Assembly (NCBI RefSeq): GCF_013155335.1 | Contig: NZ_JABJQZ010000005.1 | Location: forward strand, 372,001 to 436,000 | Direction: 5' to 3' | DNA: 64,000 bases | From: Nocardioides sp. zg-1230 | Lineage (GTDB): Bacteria > Actinomycetota > Actinomycetes > Propionibacteriales > Nocardioidaceae | Shown here: positions 44,396-54,979 of the stretch, piece by piece | How the letters are laid out: each line of letters begins with the position of its first letter | Numbering within the stretch: the first letter of the stretch is position 1 | Made by a program: the position numbers and the translations under genes | The notes under the pieces: generated by a model | Databases searched by the model: none | What the model was told of the DNA's origin: nothing | Seen by the model: the letters and a program-made list of their open reading frames with translations, nothing else

Positions 44396-45246
44396 CGGAC
44401 GGACGCACCGTCGAGGTCATCGACCCGGGTCCGCTCTCGACCCTCCAGGACCGGGGGCGGCGTGGGTGGGCGCACCTGGGCGTCCCCCGCGCGGGCGCCC
44501 TCGACCGGGGCGCCGCAGCCCTCGCCCGGCGGCTCGTCGGCGGGGGGCCCGACGACGCCGTCGTCGAGACGACCGTCGGCGGCATCGTGCTGAGGCCACG
44601 GCGCGCGGTGACGCTGGCCGTGACGGGCGCCACCTGCGACGTCCGAGTCGGTGTGCGGGCCGTCGCCCACGGCGCCCCGGTCACCGTGCCGGGCGGGGTA
44701 CTCGTCACCGTGGGCCCGGCCTCGACCGGCGTGCGGTCCTACGTCGCCTTCGGCGGCGGGCTCGCGGTCAGCCCGGTGCTGGGTTCGCGCTCCACCGACA
44801 CGCTCGCATGGGTCGGGCCACCGCGTCTCGCGGCAGGCGACGTGCTCGTGCTCGGTCCGCCCGGACCGCTTCCCGCAGCGCCCGCGGCACCCGTCGTACG
44901 ACCGCGCGAGCCGGTGCTGCGGCTGCGTCGCGGGCCGCGCGCCGAGTGGCTCGACCACGAGGGCTGGCGTCGCCTCGACGGGGCGTCGTACGCCGTCGCG
45001 CCCGACAGCGACCGGATCGGCCTGCGGCTCACCGGGCGACCCCTCCGTCGGCGTGGGGGCGAGCTGGCGAGCGAGGGGATCGTGCACGGCGCCGTCCAGC
45101 TCCCGCCGTCGGGCCAGCCGGTCGTGTTCCTGGCCGACCACCCGACCACGGGCGGCTACCCAGTGGTGGCGGTGGTCGAGGACGACGACCTCGACCTCTG
45201 CGCCCAGCTGCGCCCCGGCGACGAGGTCCGGCTCCGGCTGGCGTGA
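44392..45246 (+). CDS. pxpC: 5-oxoprolinase subunit C (KipA/AHS2 family)
   Basis: A 284-aa biotin-dependent-carboxyltransferase-like (AHS2) protein contains PGPLSTLQDRGRRGWAHLGVPRAGALD, YVAFGGGLAV, and PDSDRIGLRLTG with SEGIVHGAVQLPPSGQPVVFLAD. GTG 44392 overlaps the pxpB stop. It is somewhat shorter than many PxpC proteins (about 310 aa) but all blocks are present. It is convergent with dinB, 16 bases away. Confidence 0.92.
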   Translation: MTDGRTVEVIDPGPLSTLQDRGRRGWAHLGVPRAGALDRGAAALARRLVGGGPDDAVVETTVGGIVLRPRRAVTLAVTGATCDVRVGVRAVAHGAPVTVPGGVLVTVGPASTGVRSYVAFGGGLAVSPVLGSRSTDTLAWVGPPRLAAGDVLVLGPPGPLPAAPAAPVVRPREPVLRLRRGPRAEWLDHEGWRRLDGASYAVAPDSDRIGLRLTGRPLRRRGGELASEGIVHGAVQLPPSGQPVVFLADHPTTGGYPVVAVVEDDDLDLCAQLRPGDEVRLRLA

Positions 45247-45262
45247 CGGCGTCGGCCGTCCG

Positions 45263-46564
45263 TCACTCCTCGGCCGGCGGCTCGAAGCGGTGGAGGGCCG
45301 GGTCGTCGGCCCGGAAGCTGCGCACCGGGCCCGGCGGGGTGTCGGCGGTCTCGAAGCGCACGGTGACGACGCCGGAGCCGGAGCCCCAGACCCAGCCCGG
45401 GCCCATCTCGTCGTGGACGACGTCAGCGCCCGGTGGCCACGCGCGCCGTGGCGGCTCGGGGAGCACCACCTCGACCTCGTCGTCCTCGCCGGTCTCGCCG
45501 AAGAGGTCCTCCTGCACCCAGTCCGCCAGCCCGGACACGCCGACGCCCAGGAGCCGTACGCCGCCGGTGGTGTCGAGGTCGGCCAGCAGCGCGCGGGCCA
45601 TCCGGGCGATGGTCGCGCCGTCGTCGGTCGGGCTGGTCAGCGTGCTCGACCGGCTGAGGGTGGTGAAGTCGTGCAGGCGGACCTTGATCGTGACGGTCCG
45701 ACCGGAGTGGCCGTTCTTCCGCATCCGGGTGCCCACCTCGCGGGCCTGCCTGGTCAGCAGCCCCTCCATCAGCCGGCGGTCGGTGAGGTCGGTGTCGTAG
45801 GTGCCCTCGACGCTGATCGACTTCGCCTCGCGCTCGGCGACGACCGGGCGCGAGTCCTGCGCCCGGGCCAGCTGCCACAGCCCGTGTCCCTGCGCCTGAC
45901 CCAGCAGCCGCACGAGCTCGTCCTCGCTGACCGTCTCGAGCTCGGCCACGGTGTGGACGCCGGCGCGACGCAGGCGCTCGGCGGTGGCCGGACCGACGCC
46001 CGGGATCACCTTCACCTTCATCGGTCTGAGGAGGTCGAGCTCCGTGCCGGGAGGGACCACGGTCATGCCGTCGGGCTTGTCGAGCTCGCTGGCGACCTTG
46101 GCGAGGAACTTCGAGGAGGCGATGCCGACCGTCGCGGTGAGCCCGCCCGTGACCTCGTGCACGCGTCGCCGCAGCTCGGCCCCTGCCGCGGTCACGGTCT
46201 CGACATCGAGGTCGGGCAGACCGGCGGCCGCGAGGTCGACGAAAGCCTCGTCCAGCGAGAGCGGCTCGACGAGGGGGGAGAGGTCGCGGAGCACCTCCAT
46301 GACCTTCTTGCTGGTCGCGCGGTAGGCGTGGAAGCGGCCGCTGAGGAACGCCGCGTGCGGGCAGCGCGCGCGTGCTTCTCGCCCCGACATCGCGGACCCG
46401 ACGCCGTAGCGACGCGCCTCGTACGACGCGGTGGACACCACGCCGCGGCCGCCGGTGCCACCGACGATGACCGGCTTGCCGCGCAGCGAGGGCTTGTCGC
46501 GTTGCTCGACAGCGGCGAAGAAGGCGTCCAGGTCCAGGTGGAGGATCGACGCGGTGCTGCGCAT
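45263..46564 (-). CDS. dinB: DNA polymerase IV (Y family)
   Basis: A 433-aa protein has the catalytic blocks ILHLDLDAFFAAVEQ (residues 7-21) and EPLSLDEAFVDL (about 100-110), YEARRYGVGSAM, the thumb HhH VIPGVGPATAERL and the little-finger domain to about residue 350. The C-terminal ~80 residues are acidic and proline-rich, longer than in E. coli. It performs translesion synthesis. A beta-clamp motif may lie in the QEDLFGE segment. Start ATG 46564. No SOS box is evident upstream. Confidence 0.94.
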   Translation of the reverse strand: MRSTASILHLDLDAFFAAVEQRDKPSLRGKPVIVGGTGGRGVVSTASYEARRYGVGSAMSGREARARCPHAAFLSGRFHAYRATSKKVMEVLRDLSPLVEPLSLDEAFVDLAAAGLPDLDVETVTAAGAELRRRVHEVTGGLTATVGIASSKFLAKVASELDKPDGMTVVPPGTELDLLRPMKVKVIPGVGPATAERLRRAGVHTVAELETVSEDELVRLLGQAQGHGLWQLARAQDSRPVVAEREAKSISVEGTYDTDLTDRRLMEGLLTRQAREVGTRMRKNGHSGRTVTIKVRLHDFTTLSRSSTLTSPTDDGATIARMARALLADLDTTGGVRLLGVGVSGLADWVQEDLFGETGEDDEVEVVLPEPPRRAWPPGADVVHDEMGPGWVWGSGSGVVTVRFETADTPPGPVRSFRADDPALHRFEPPAEE

Positions 46565-46752
46565 CAGCCGGTGGGGCCGGGAGCGAGCAGCAACGTCACG
46601 GTGTCATTCTCCCGCATCCCGCGTGGGCGCTGGATCGCCCTCCGTCCGGTCGTGCGCCACCAACCGTCCACAGGAGCCTTGAGACAGCCACTGTCCACAG
46701 GCGGAAGCAGGTCCGGGCGCGGAGGTTCGGTGCTCGCGGGAAGCGTGTCGGC

Positions 46753-47778
46753 ATGGAACCTCACGAGCTCGTCCCCGACCCGCCGCCCTCCCTTTCCTCC
46801 CAGTCCTCCCCGACCCCCTCCTCGGGCGGTCCGACCACCTTGCGCGTGCGCACCCCGGGCGACATCGCCGCCTTCGTGCCCCTCGCGATGGGCTTCGTGC
46901 CGCAGCGGTCGGTCGTCGTGGTGAGCGTCGGCGGCACCGGCGGCGGCATGCACGCCCGCGTCGACCTGCCACACGACGTCGATGACGTCGACGACGTCGT
47001 CGAGGCGCTCCTGCGGCCCGCGCGGCGCAACGGCGTGGCCGACGTCGTCGTCGTGGTCTACGACGACGACACGACGGTCGCCGACGAGGCGGCCTGGTCG
47101 GTGCACGACGAGTTCACCGCGGCCGGGATCACCGTCCGCGAGGTGCTGCGCGTCCACGACGACCACTGGTACGCCGTCCTTCCGGGCGCCCCGCTCGCCG
47201 CCTACCGGGGTGTCCCGTTCGTCCGGGCCGAGCACCCCTTCACGGCGCAGGCCGTCTTCGAGGGGCGGGTCACCCACGCCAGCCGCGAGGCACTGCGTGA
47301 GACCCTCGCGCCCGACGTGGCGGCAGCGAGGCTGGTCGTGCCCCACCTTGCCGGCGCGAGGCCGCTCCCTGCGGGCGCGCTGGAGGCGTTGGTCCGTCGC
47401 CACCTCGGCGCCGGCACGACCTTCTCGGCTCCCGAGCTCGCCTCTGTCGCGGCGACCGTGCGCACCGGTGAGCGGCGCGACGAGGCGTGGGCCTGGCTCG
47501 ACCGCGTGGACGCCCGCGGAGCCGTCGGGCTCTGGTCCGACGCGGTGCGCCGACTGCCCACGACCCACGTCGCCGGTCCCGCCGCCGTGCTGGCGTTCGC
47601 GGCGTGGCTCGTCGGTGACGGCGCCCTCGCGTGGTGCGCCGTCGACCGCTGTCGCGAGGGCGAGCCGGCCCATTCGCTGGCCGGGCTCGTGTCCCAGCTG
47701 CTGGAGTCGGCGACCCCGCCGGACTCGTGGGCGGACCTGCGGCCCGTGCTCGACGTCAGCGGTGACCCGGCGGCGTGA
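46753..47778 (+). CDS. DUF4192 family protein
   Basis: A 341-aa actinobacterial DUF4192 protein has the conserved opening VRTPGDIAAFVPLAMGFVPQRSVVVV near residues 32-57, ADVVVVVYDDD and the PAAVLAFAAWLVGDGALAWCAVDR block. The N-terminal 30 residues are Pro/Ser-rich. It is divergent from dinB. The two TCCACAGG motifs lie in the gap between them. No function is known for the family. Confidence 0.88.
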   Translation: MEPHELVPDPPPSLSSQSSPTPSSGGPTTLRVRTPGDIAAFVPLAMGFVPQRSVVVVSVGGTGGGMHARVDLPHDVDDVDDVVEALLRPARRNGVADVVVVVYDDDTTVADEAAWSVHDEFTAAGITVREVLRVHDDHWYAVLPGAPLAAYRGVPFVRAEHPFTAQAVFEGRVTHASREALRETLAPDVAAARLVVPHLAGARPLPAGALEALVRRHLGAGTTFSAPELASVAATVRTGERRDEAWAWLDRVDARGAVGLWSDAVRRLPTTHVAGPAAVLAFAAWLVGDGALAWCAVDRCREGEPAHSLAGLVSQLLESATPPDSWADLRPVLDVSGDPAA

Positions 47779-47831
47779 GACCAGCCCTGTGGACGGTTCC
47801 CGCGCGATGCCGCCGTGACTAGGGTGCCGTC

Positions 47832-49295
47832 ATGGGAGAAGAGGTCGACCAGCAGGAGTTCAGTCGAGCCGACCGGACGCGTCATCGCGAGAAGGTGCGC
47901 CGCAACCTCGACGTGTTCGCCCGCATGCTGCGCGAGGCCGCGTTCGACACCGACGACCCGATGACCGGTCTGGAGATGGAGCTCAACCTCATCGACGAGG
48001 CCGGCGACCCGGCGCTGAAGAACGCCGAGGTCCTCGAGGCCATCGCCGACCCCGACTTCCAGACCGAGCTGGGCCAGTTCAACATCGAGATCAACGTCGC
48101 CCCGGCCAAGCTCCGCGAGGGTGGTCTCTCGAAGTTCGAGGACAGCCTGCGCCGTTCGCTCAACTACGCCGAGGAGAAGGGCTCGAAGGTCGGGGCCCAC
48201 CAGGTGATGATCGGGATCCTCCCGACACTGGCGGAGGGCCACATGAACGTGTCCTCCCTCAGCTCCAACCCACGCTACAAGCTCCTGTCGGAGCAGATCC
48301 TCGCTGCCCGCGGTGAGGACATCACGATCAGCATCTCCGGCAAGGAGCGCCTCACCACGACCGCGGACTCGATCGTCCCCGAGGCGGCGTGCACCAGCAC
48401 CCAGTTCCACGTGCAGACCTCGCCCGACCAGTTCGCCGCCCACTGGAACGCCGCCCAGGCGATCGCGGGCGTGCAGCTGGCGGTGTCCGCGAACTCGCCC
48501 TACCTGCTCGGCAAGGAGCTGTGGCGCGAGACCCGCATCCCGTTGTTCGAGCAGGCGACCGACACGCGCAGCGAGGAGCTCAAGGCGCAGGGCGTCCGGC
48601 CGCGGGTGTGGTTCGGGGAGCGGTGGATCACCTCGGTCTTCGACCTCTTCGAGGAGAACGTCCGCTACTTCCCGGCGCTGCTGCCCGTCACCGACGACGA
48701 GGACCCGCTCGAGGTCCTCGAGTCCGGTGGCACCCCCAGCCTCCACGAGCTCAAGCTCCACAACGGCACGATCTACCGCTGGAACCGCCCCGTCTACGAC
48801 ATCTCGGAGGGCAGGCCGCACCTGCGCGTGGAGAACCGGCTCCTCGCGGCCGGTCCGACGGTCGCCGACACCATCGCCAACGCCGCGCTCTGGTTCGGCC
48901 TGGTCCGCTACCTCGTCGAGAGCGAGCGGCCGCTGTGGTCGCAGATGTCGTTCTCCGCAGCGGAGGAGAACTTCCACGTCGCCGCCCAGATGGGCGTCGA
49001 CGCCCAGGTCTACTGGCCGGGCCTCGGGCAGGTCCGGGCCACCGAGCTGGTGCTGCGCCGACTGCTGCCGATGGCGCGCGCCGGACTCGACTCCTGGGGC
49101 GTCCCGTCGGAGGAGAGCGACCGCTACCTCGGCATCATCGAGCAGCGCTGCCAGACCGAGGCCAGTGGCGCGGGGTGGTTCGTCGACCGCGTCCGCGAGC
49201 GCGGGGGAGAGGACCGCTACGACGCACTCCGGGGCACGCTGCTCGACTACCGCGACCGGATGCACAGCAACGAGCCCGTCCACACCTGGGACTGA
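47832..49295 (+). CDS. Glutamate-cysteine ligase (GCS2)-family protein
   Basis: A 487-aa carboxylate-amine ligase has the acidic metal/ATP motif TGLEMELNLID near residue 45, LGQFNIEINVAP, ACTSTQFHVQTS and RVENRLLAAGPTVADTIANAALW. GCS2 enzymes join glutamate to an amine such as cysteine. Mycothiol-using actinobacteria normally lack glutathione, so the real acceptor is open; an ergothioneine-pathway EgtA-type or unknown role is possible. The length exceeds YbdK-type members (about 370 aa). Confidence 0.8.
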   Translation: MGEEVDQQEFSRADRTRHREKVRRNLDVFARMLREAAFDTDDPMTGLEMELNLIDEAGDPALKNAEVLEAIADPDFQTELGQFNIEINVAPAKLREGGLSKFEDSLRRSLNYAEEKGSKVGAHQVMIGILPTLAEGHMNVSSLSSNPRYKLLSEQILAARGEDITISISGKERLTTTADSIVPEAACTSTQFHVQTSPDQFAAHWNAAQAIAGVQLAVSANSPYLLGKELWRETRIPLFEQATDTRSEELKAQGVRPRVWFGERWITSVFDLFEENVRYFPALLPVTDDEDPLEVLESGGTPSLHELKLHNGTIYRWNRPVYDISEGRPHLRVENRLLAAGPTVADTIANAALWFGLVRYLVESERPLWSQMSFSAAEENFHVAAQMGVDAQVYWPGLGQVRATELVLRRLLPMARAGLDSWGVPSEESDRYLGIIEQRCQTEASGAGWFVDRVRERGGEDRYDALRGTLLDYRDRMHSNEPVHTWD

Positions 49296-49319
49296 CCCGA
49301 AGGCCCGTCGCTCCCCGGG

Positions 49320-49784
49320 TCAGGTGCGCGCCGCGAGCGGTCGGGGTCGCAGCCGGCGCCACTCCCGGCGTACGCCGCTGACCGGGTCGAACCACCCCCG
49401 CCGGGTCACGACGACCAGGCTCGCGGGCATGCCGAGGGCGTGAGCAGCCCACGCCGCGGGCCCGAGCCAGCACAGGTCGTCGTCGTGGGGGCTGAGCTCG
49501 CCGGGCCGGGTGAGCCACAGCAGCGGGCGCGGGGTGAGCGCGGCTGAGGTCCTCAGCAGGGCGAGGACGACGTCAGCCCGCAGCCCGGCGTCGGACAGGG
49601 GCGGGTCCTCGACGTGCCGGACGTGTCGTCCGGGCACCCCGGCGTGGACCGCCACCGGGAAGCGGCGTCGGTCCTCGCCCTCGACCAGCTCGAGCGTGGC
49701 CGCGCGCAGGACGGCATGCGTGTAGCGGTCGATGGGCGCCTGAAGTGCGGGCTGGAGTGCGGGCTGGAGCGCGAGCGGGTGCAC
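49320..49784 (-). CDS. Hypothetical protein with PALQ repeat
   Basis: A protein of about 154 aa starts at GTG 49784, the first plausible start after the promoter region shared with the divergent stress-protein gene. The N-terminus carries a short tandem repeat (PALQPALQPALQ). The C-terminal half has RPLLWLTRPGELSPHDDDLCWLG and an Arg-rich end. No signal peptide is visible. I do not recognise the family; codon bias and the Asp/Trp-rich core suggest that it is real. Confidence 0.6.
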   Translation of the reverse strand: MHPLALQPALQPALQAPIDRYTHAVLRAATLELVEGEDRRRFPVAVHAGVPGRHVRHVEDPPLSDAGLRADVVLALLRTSAALTPRPLLWLTRPGELSPHDDDLCWLGPAAWAAHALGMPASLVVVTRRGWFDPVSGVRREWRRLRPRPLAART

Positions 49785-49908
49785 CGTCCCACCCTGCCGC
49801 AGCACGGAGCGTCCGACCCACCCCTCCACAGGCTGCCCAAGGACTGTGGTTTCCGTTACGGTGCCAGCAGGCCAGCGGCGAGGCGTCGTGGCCCCGAGAG
49901 GAGACACC

Positions 49909-50310
49909 ATGGGCACCGTCGTCGTCGGGTACGTCCCCAAGCCAGAGGGTGAAGCGGCGCTTGCCGCCGGCATCAACGAGGCCAAGCTGCGTGGCAGCAA
50001 GCTGGTCGTGGTGAACTCCCACCGGGGAGGTCAGGAGTTCGACGGGCCGGCCGCCCGCTCCTCCGAGGACGACCTCACCGGCATCCAGAAGCGGCTCGAG
50101 GAGGCCGGCGTCGAGCACGACGTCCGCCAGCTTGTGCGTGGCTTCGAGCCCGCCGAGGACCTGATCAGCATCGCCGAGGCCAACGGAGCCGAGCTGCTTG
50201 TGATCGGTCTGCGCCGCCGCTCGCCCGTCGGCAAGCTCATCCTCGGCAGCAACGCCCAGCGCGTGCTCCTCGACGCCCCGTGCCCGGTGCTGGCGGTCAA
50301 GGCGCAGTAG
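49909..50310 (+). CDS. Universal stress protein (UspA family)
   Basis: A 133-aa Usp-fold protein starts MGTVVVGYVPKPEG and ends with the nucleotide-binding LLVIGLRRRSPVGKLILGSNAQRVLLDAPCPVLAVK, which matches G-x2-G-x9-G-(S/T). GAGAGGAG precedes the ATG at 49909, fixing the start. Usp proteins bind ATP/AMP and are stress-induced. Confidence 0.93.
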   Translation: MGTVVVGYVPKPEGEAALAAGINEAKLRGSKLVVVNSHRGGQEFDGPAARSSEDDLTGIQKRLEEAGVEHDVRQLVRGFEPAEDLISIAEANGAELLVIGLRRRSPVGKLILGSNAQRVLLDAPCPVLAVKAQ

Positions 50311-50384
50311 CGGCGCTCCACACCGCCCGCGGCTCGCGCGCGTGCGCGGGCCACGCGGCGGCGTCCGTCGGGCAGGATGGCCCC

Positions 50385-50951
50385 ATGGGCTTCCAGATCA
50401 CGGGCGACCCCGCCGCCGACAAGGTTCTCGACGACTCCGCGTTCGCCCTGCTGGTGGGCATGATGCTCGACCAGCAGTACCCCATGGAGCACGCCTTCCG
50501 CGGGCCCGCCAAGGTCCTCGAGCGGTTCGGGACGGTCGAGCCCGAGGCGATCGCGGCGGCCGACCCCGAGGAGTTCGCGGCGATGGCCGCCACCCCTCCG
50601 GCGATCCACCGCTTCCCGGGCTCGATGGCGGCGCGCCTGCAGGAGCTGGCTCGCATCGTGGAGGACTCCTACGGCGGCGACGCCTCGCGGCTCTGGACCG
50701 AGGCCGCGGACGGCAGGGACCTGCTCAAGCGAGTGATGGCGCTGCCGGGGTTCGGCAAGCAGAAGGCGCAGATCTTCGTCGCCCTCCTCGCCAAACAGCT
50801 CGACGTACGTCCCGACGGCTGGGAGGACGTCGTCGGTGACTACGCGCTCGAGGGACACCGCTCGGTCGCCGACGTCGTGGACGCCGAGTCGCTGCAGAAG
50901 GTGCGCGAGTTCAAGAAGTCCAAGAAGGCCGCCGCGAAGGCCTCGGACTGA
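50385..50951 (+). CDS. HhH-GPD-type base-excision DNA repair protein
   Basis: A 188-aa small HhH-GPD protein has the LLVGMMLDQQYPMEHAFRGP helix and the helix-hairpin-helix MALPGFGKQKAQIFVALLAKQL near residue 120. It lacks the Fe-S cluster cysteines of endonuclease III. The C-terminus is Lys/Ala-rich, probably for DNA contact. ATG 50385 gives the family start MGFQITGDP. It stands before sigA with a 153-bp gap. Confidence 0.87.
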   Translation: MGFQITGDPAADKVLDDSAFALLVGMMLDQQYPMEHAFRGPAKVLERFGTVEPEAIAAADPEEFAAMAATPPAIHRFPGSMAARLQELARIVEDSYGGDASRLWTEAADGRDLLKRVMALPGFGKQKAQIFVALLAKQLDVRPDGWEDVVGDYALEGHRSVADVVDAESLQKVREFKKSKKAAAKASD

Positions 50952-51104
50952 CGGTCGCCACGCGGACCCGGCGCGCCGAGGTCACGGACACGCGCGTCGA
51001 CATGCTGATGTCGGCCCTTCTGGGAGGCCGTGGCAGAATGACGGCGCGGCTCTTGACGTCACCGGGCCTCGCCGCGCCCCGAAGTTGCTCGACGAGAGGT
51101 GTTC

Positions 51105-52604
<1,500 letters not shown>

Positions 52605-52627
52605 GCCCCGGCTCGTCCCGCACGTCA

Positions 52628-52661
52628 CGAGCAGCGCCGTCCGGTCGGGCGGCGCTGCTCG
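52628..52661 (+). terminator. sigA terminator
   Basis: CGAGCAGCGCCG (52628-52639) pairs perfectly with CGGCGCTGCTCG (52650-52661) around a ten-base loop; no U-tract follows. Confidence 0.75.
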
Positions 52662-52728
52662 GCAATTCGCGGGGCCACCGCGTGGCGGACAGGTGCCCCG
52701 GCGCGGGTGGGGCTGGCAGGCTGGCACC

Positions 52729-53757
52729 GTGACGACGGGCCGCCCGCACCTCCGACGTGCCCTCTGCGGTGCCGTGGCGGTGCTGGCGACGGCTGCGTGC
52801 ACCACGGAGCAACCCGCACCCGAGGGGTCCGCGCAGCGGACGGCGGCACCCGAGGAGACGGCTGAGTCGTCCCCGTCCCCGCAGGCGACGGAGCCGGCGC
52901 CGGGGACGGCGACGCAGACAGGGGAGCCAGAGCCTGCCCCCGACGTGCCCATCTCCGCCGACGACGTCGACCCCGCCATCGCGGTCCGGGCGGTGCGCCA
53001 CCTCGCCGGGCGGATCGGTCCGCGCGAGGCCACGGGGGCGGCGTACGCACGCGCGGCTCGCTGGGTCTCCGCCGAGCTGTCGCGGCTCGGGTACGACGTC
53101 GAGCAGCAGCGCGTGGACGTCCCGGCGGGGGAGTCGTGGGGCGTCCCCGTGCCGGCCGGGCGGTCCGTCAACGTCGTCGCGGCCCCGACCGGCTTCGACC
53201 CGACCCGACCGCACCTCGTGGTCGGGGCGCACCTCGACACGGTGCCGCAGGCACCCGGAGCCGAGGACAACGCCTCGGGGGTGGGCGTGGTGCTCGCGGT
53301 CGCCGAGGCGGCCTCCCGGCGCTCCACCCGACTTCCCACGGTGTTCGTCGCGTTCGGTGCCGAGGAGCCCCGCGGCGACCCGGAGGACCACCACTACGGC
53401 TCACGACGCTACGTCGCGCAGCTCGGTCCGCAGGAGCGCGCCGCGGTGCGCGAGATGGTGTCGCTCGACCGGGTCGGCGTGGGTGACCGGGTGCCGGTCG
53501 GGTCCGCGAACGGCTCCGACCCGGTGCAGCGAGCGCTGCTGGCAGCGGCCCGGCGTGCCGGCGCCGCGGCCGTCGCCGAGAGCGGTCAGCGCAGCAGCGA
53601 CCACTGGTCCTTCGTCCGTGACGGCCTGCCGGGTGCGCGGCTGGGTTCGACGCCGTACGCCGGCTACCACTCCGCCGGTGACGTGCCGGCGGTCGTCTCC
53701 GCGGCGCAGCTCGAGCGGGTCGGCCGGATCGTCGCGGAGTGGCTGGCCCCGCGATGA
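52729..53757 (+). CDS. M28-family zinc metallopeptidase, probable lipoprotein
   Basis: A 342-aa protein has a lipoprotein-like signal (ATAAC near residue 24), a Pro/Glu/Ala-rich linker, and an M28 aminopeptidase domain: VVGAHLDTVPQAPGAEDNASG gives the first His and bridging Asp, FVAFGAEEPRGD gives the Glu pair, SLDRVG an Asp, and GYHSAGD the last His. GTG 52729 is the start. It ends six bases from the convergent CapA gene. Confidence 0.88.
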   Translation: MTTGRPHLRRALCGAVAVLATAACTTEQPAPEGSAQRTAAPEETAESSPSPQATEPAPGTATQTGEPEPAPDVPISADDVDPAIAVRAVRHLAGRIGPREATGAAYARAARWVSAELSRLGYDVEQQRVDVPAGESWGVPVPAGRSVNVVAAPTGFDPTRPHLVVGAHLDTVPQAPGAEDNASGVGVVLAVAEAASRRSTRLPTVFVAFGAEEPRGDPEDHHYGSRRYVAQLGPQERAAVREMVSLDRVGVGDRVPVGSANGSDPVQRALLAAARRAGAAAVAESGQRSSDHWSFVRDGLPGARLGSTPYAGYHSAGDVPAVVSAAQLERVGRIVAEWLAPR

Positions 53758-53763
53758 CGCGGC

Positions 53764-54897
53764 TCAACCCAGTCCGGCGCACTCCCGCAGCGCCGCCCGG
53801 CGGTCCCGGGACGCGGCCGCTGCCGCGCCGGTGTCGCGGGTGGCGAGGCCGTCGGCGCCGATCGTCGCGGGCCACCAGCGCGACGCGGTGACCTCGGCCC
53901 GGCCCGCCGGGTCGCGGGGTGGCCGGACGGTGAGCGTCAGGACGCCGGTGGGCCCGGGGGAGTACCACGCGAAGTTGCCCAGGCCGTAGGCGACGTAGCC
54001 GGGGCCGAGTCGCCCATCGCCCTGCAGCTCGTGCGCGTGGCTGCCCACCACGACGTCCGCACCCGACGCGACGAGCCGACGCGCCAGCGAGCGCTGGTCG
54101 TCCGAGGGGCAGCGCTCGCCCTGCACGCCCCAGTGGAGGTAGGCGACGAGGATGTCGGCAGTGCGGCCGGCCAGGCGGACCTCGCGGAGCAGGCGCCGCG
54201 GGTCCAGTGCACCGGCGACGCCGGACCTGTCCGGACCCGCGGCCCAGGCGCCGGTCGGGTCCGCGGTCGGGTCCTGGTCCGCCGCCGAGGCGGCGATCGT
54301 CGCCACTCGCGTGCCGGCCACGTCGGTGAGGGCCGCGGCGAAGGCCTCCTCCTCGTCGGCACCGATCCCGGCGACGGCCAGCCGCGGGTCCGCGGCGGCC
54401 GCGCGGCGGGCCGCCCGGAGCGTCGAGGGGAGCCGCGATCGACCGAAGTCGAGCGCGTGGTTGTTGGCCATGCTGGCGACGTCGACGCCTGCCGCGGCCA
54501 GGGCGGTGAAGGCCGACGCGGCGGCGGAGAACGTGAACCGCTTCCCGGGCTCCGGACGCCCACCCGAGCCGACGGAGGTCTCGAGGTTGACGATCGCGAC
54601 GTCCGCTGCCGCAAGAGCGGCCGAGGCCGGGGCGAGGGCGGTGGCAGGGCGGCGCAGGCGTGGGGCGAGCGCCCCCTCGAAGTGCACGTCTCCCGCGACC
54701 GCGATGCGCACCGGAGCCGGGCGCCGTTCTCGCGGATCGGGCGCGGGAGCGGCCTCCCGGGGCGCTTCTGCCGGCGCACCTGACGCGGGCGGCGAGGACG
54801 GCTCATCCGCGGGGCTGCAGCCTGCGAGCACGGCGCACCCGAGGAGCGCGACCACCGTTCCGCGGCGACGTACGCCCCTGCGCCCCGCCCCGGTCAT
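53764..54897 (-). CDS. CapA/PGA-synthesis-type lipoprotein
   Basis: A 377-aa lipoprotein (lipobox LAGC near residue 26) with a metallophosphoesterase-like CapA fold: VRIAVAGDVHFEG, VNLETSVG, SMANNHALDFG, YLHWGVQGE and VVVGSHAHELQG. The metal-binding Asp, Asn, His residues are all present. CapA proteins are linked to poly-gamma-glutamate export, but isolated copies without capBC, as here, are common and of unknown function. Confidence 0.87.
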   Translation of the reverse strand: MTGAGRRGVRRRGTVVALLGCAVLAGCSPADEPSSPPASGAPAEAPREAAPAPDPRERRPAPVRIAVAGDVHFEGALAPRLRRPATALAPASAALAAADVAIVNLETSVGSGGRPEPGKRFTFSAAASAFTALAAAGVDVASMANNHALDFGRSRLPSTLRAARRAAAADPRLAVAGIGADEEEAFAAALTDVAGTRVATIAASAADQDPTADPTGAWAAGPDRSGVAGALDPRRLLREVRLAGRTADILVAYLHWGVQGERCPSDDQRSLARRLVASGADVVVGSHAHELQGDGRLGPGYVAYGLGNFAWYSPGPTGVLTLTVRPPRDPAGRAEVTASRWWPATIGADGLATRDTGAAAAASRDRRAALRECAGLG

Positions 54898-54979
54898 GGG
54901 GCCATCGTGCCACCGGCGAACCGCCCACCTCCCGAAGTGGGTGGACGTGACGGGGGTGGGCGGTGACACACTCGGCAGC

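Noticed and set aside
43405..49860. Scattered TGTGGA/TCCACAG motifs (for example 43413, 43435, 46667, 46690, 47786, 49828) resembling DnaA boxes
   Set aside because: Most differ from TTGTCCACA by two or more bases, they are not in a regular array, and no dnaA/dnaN or AT-rich unwinding region is present, so an origin is not supported.
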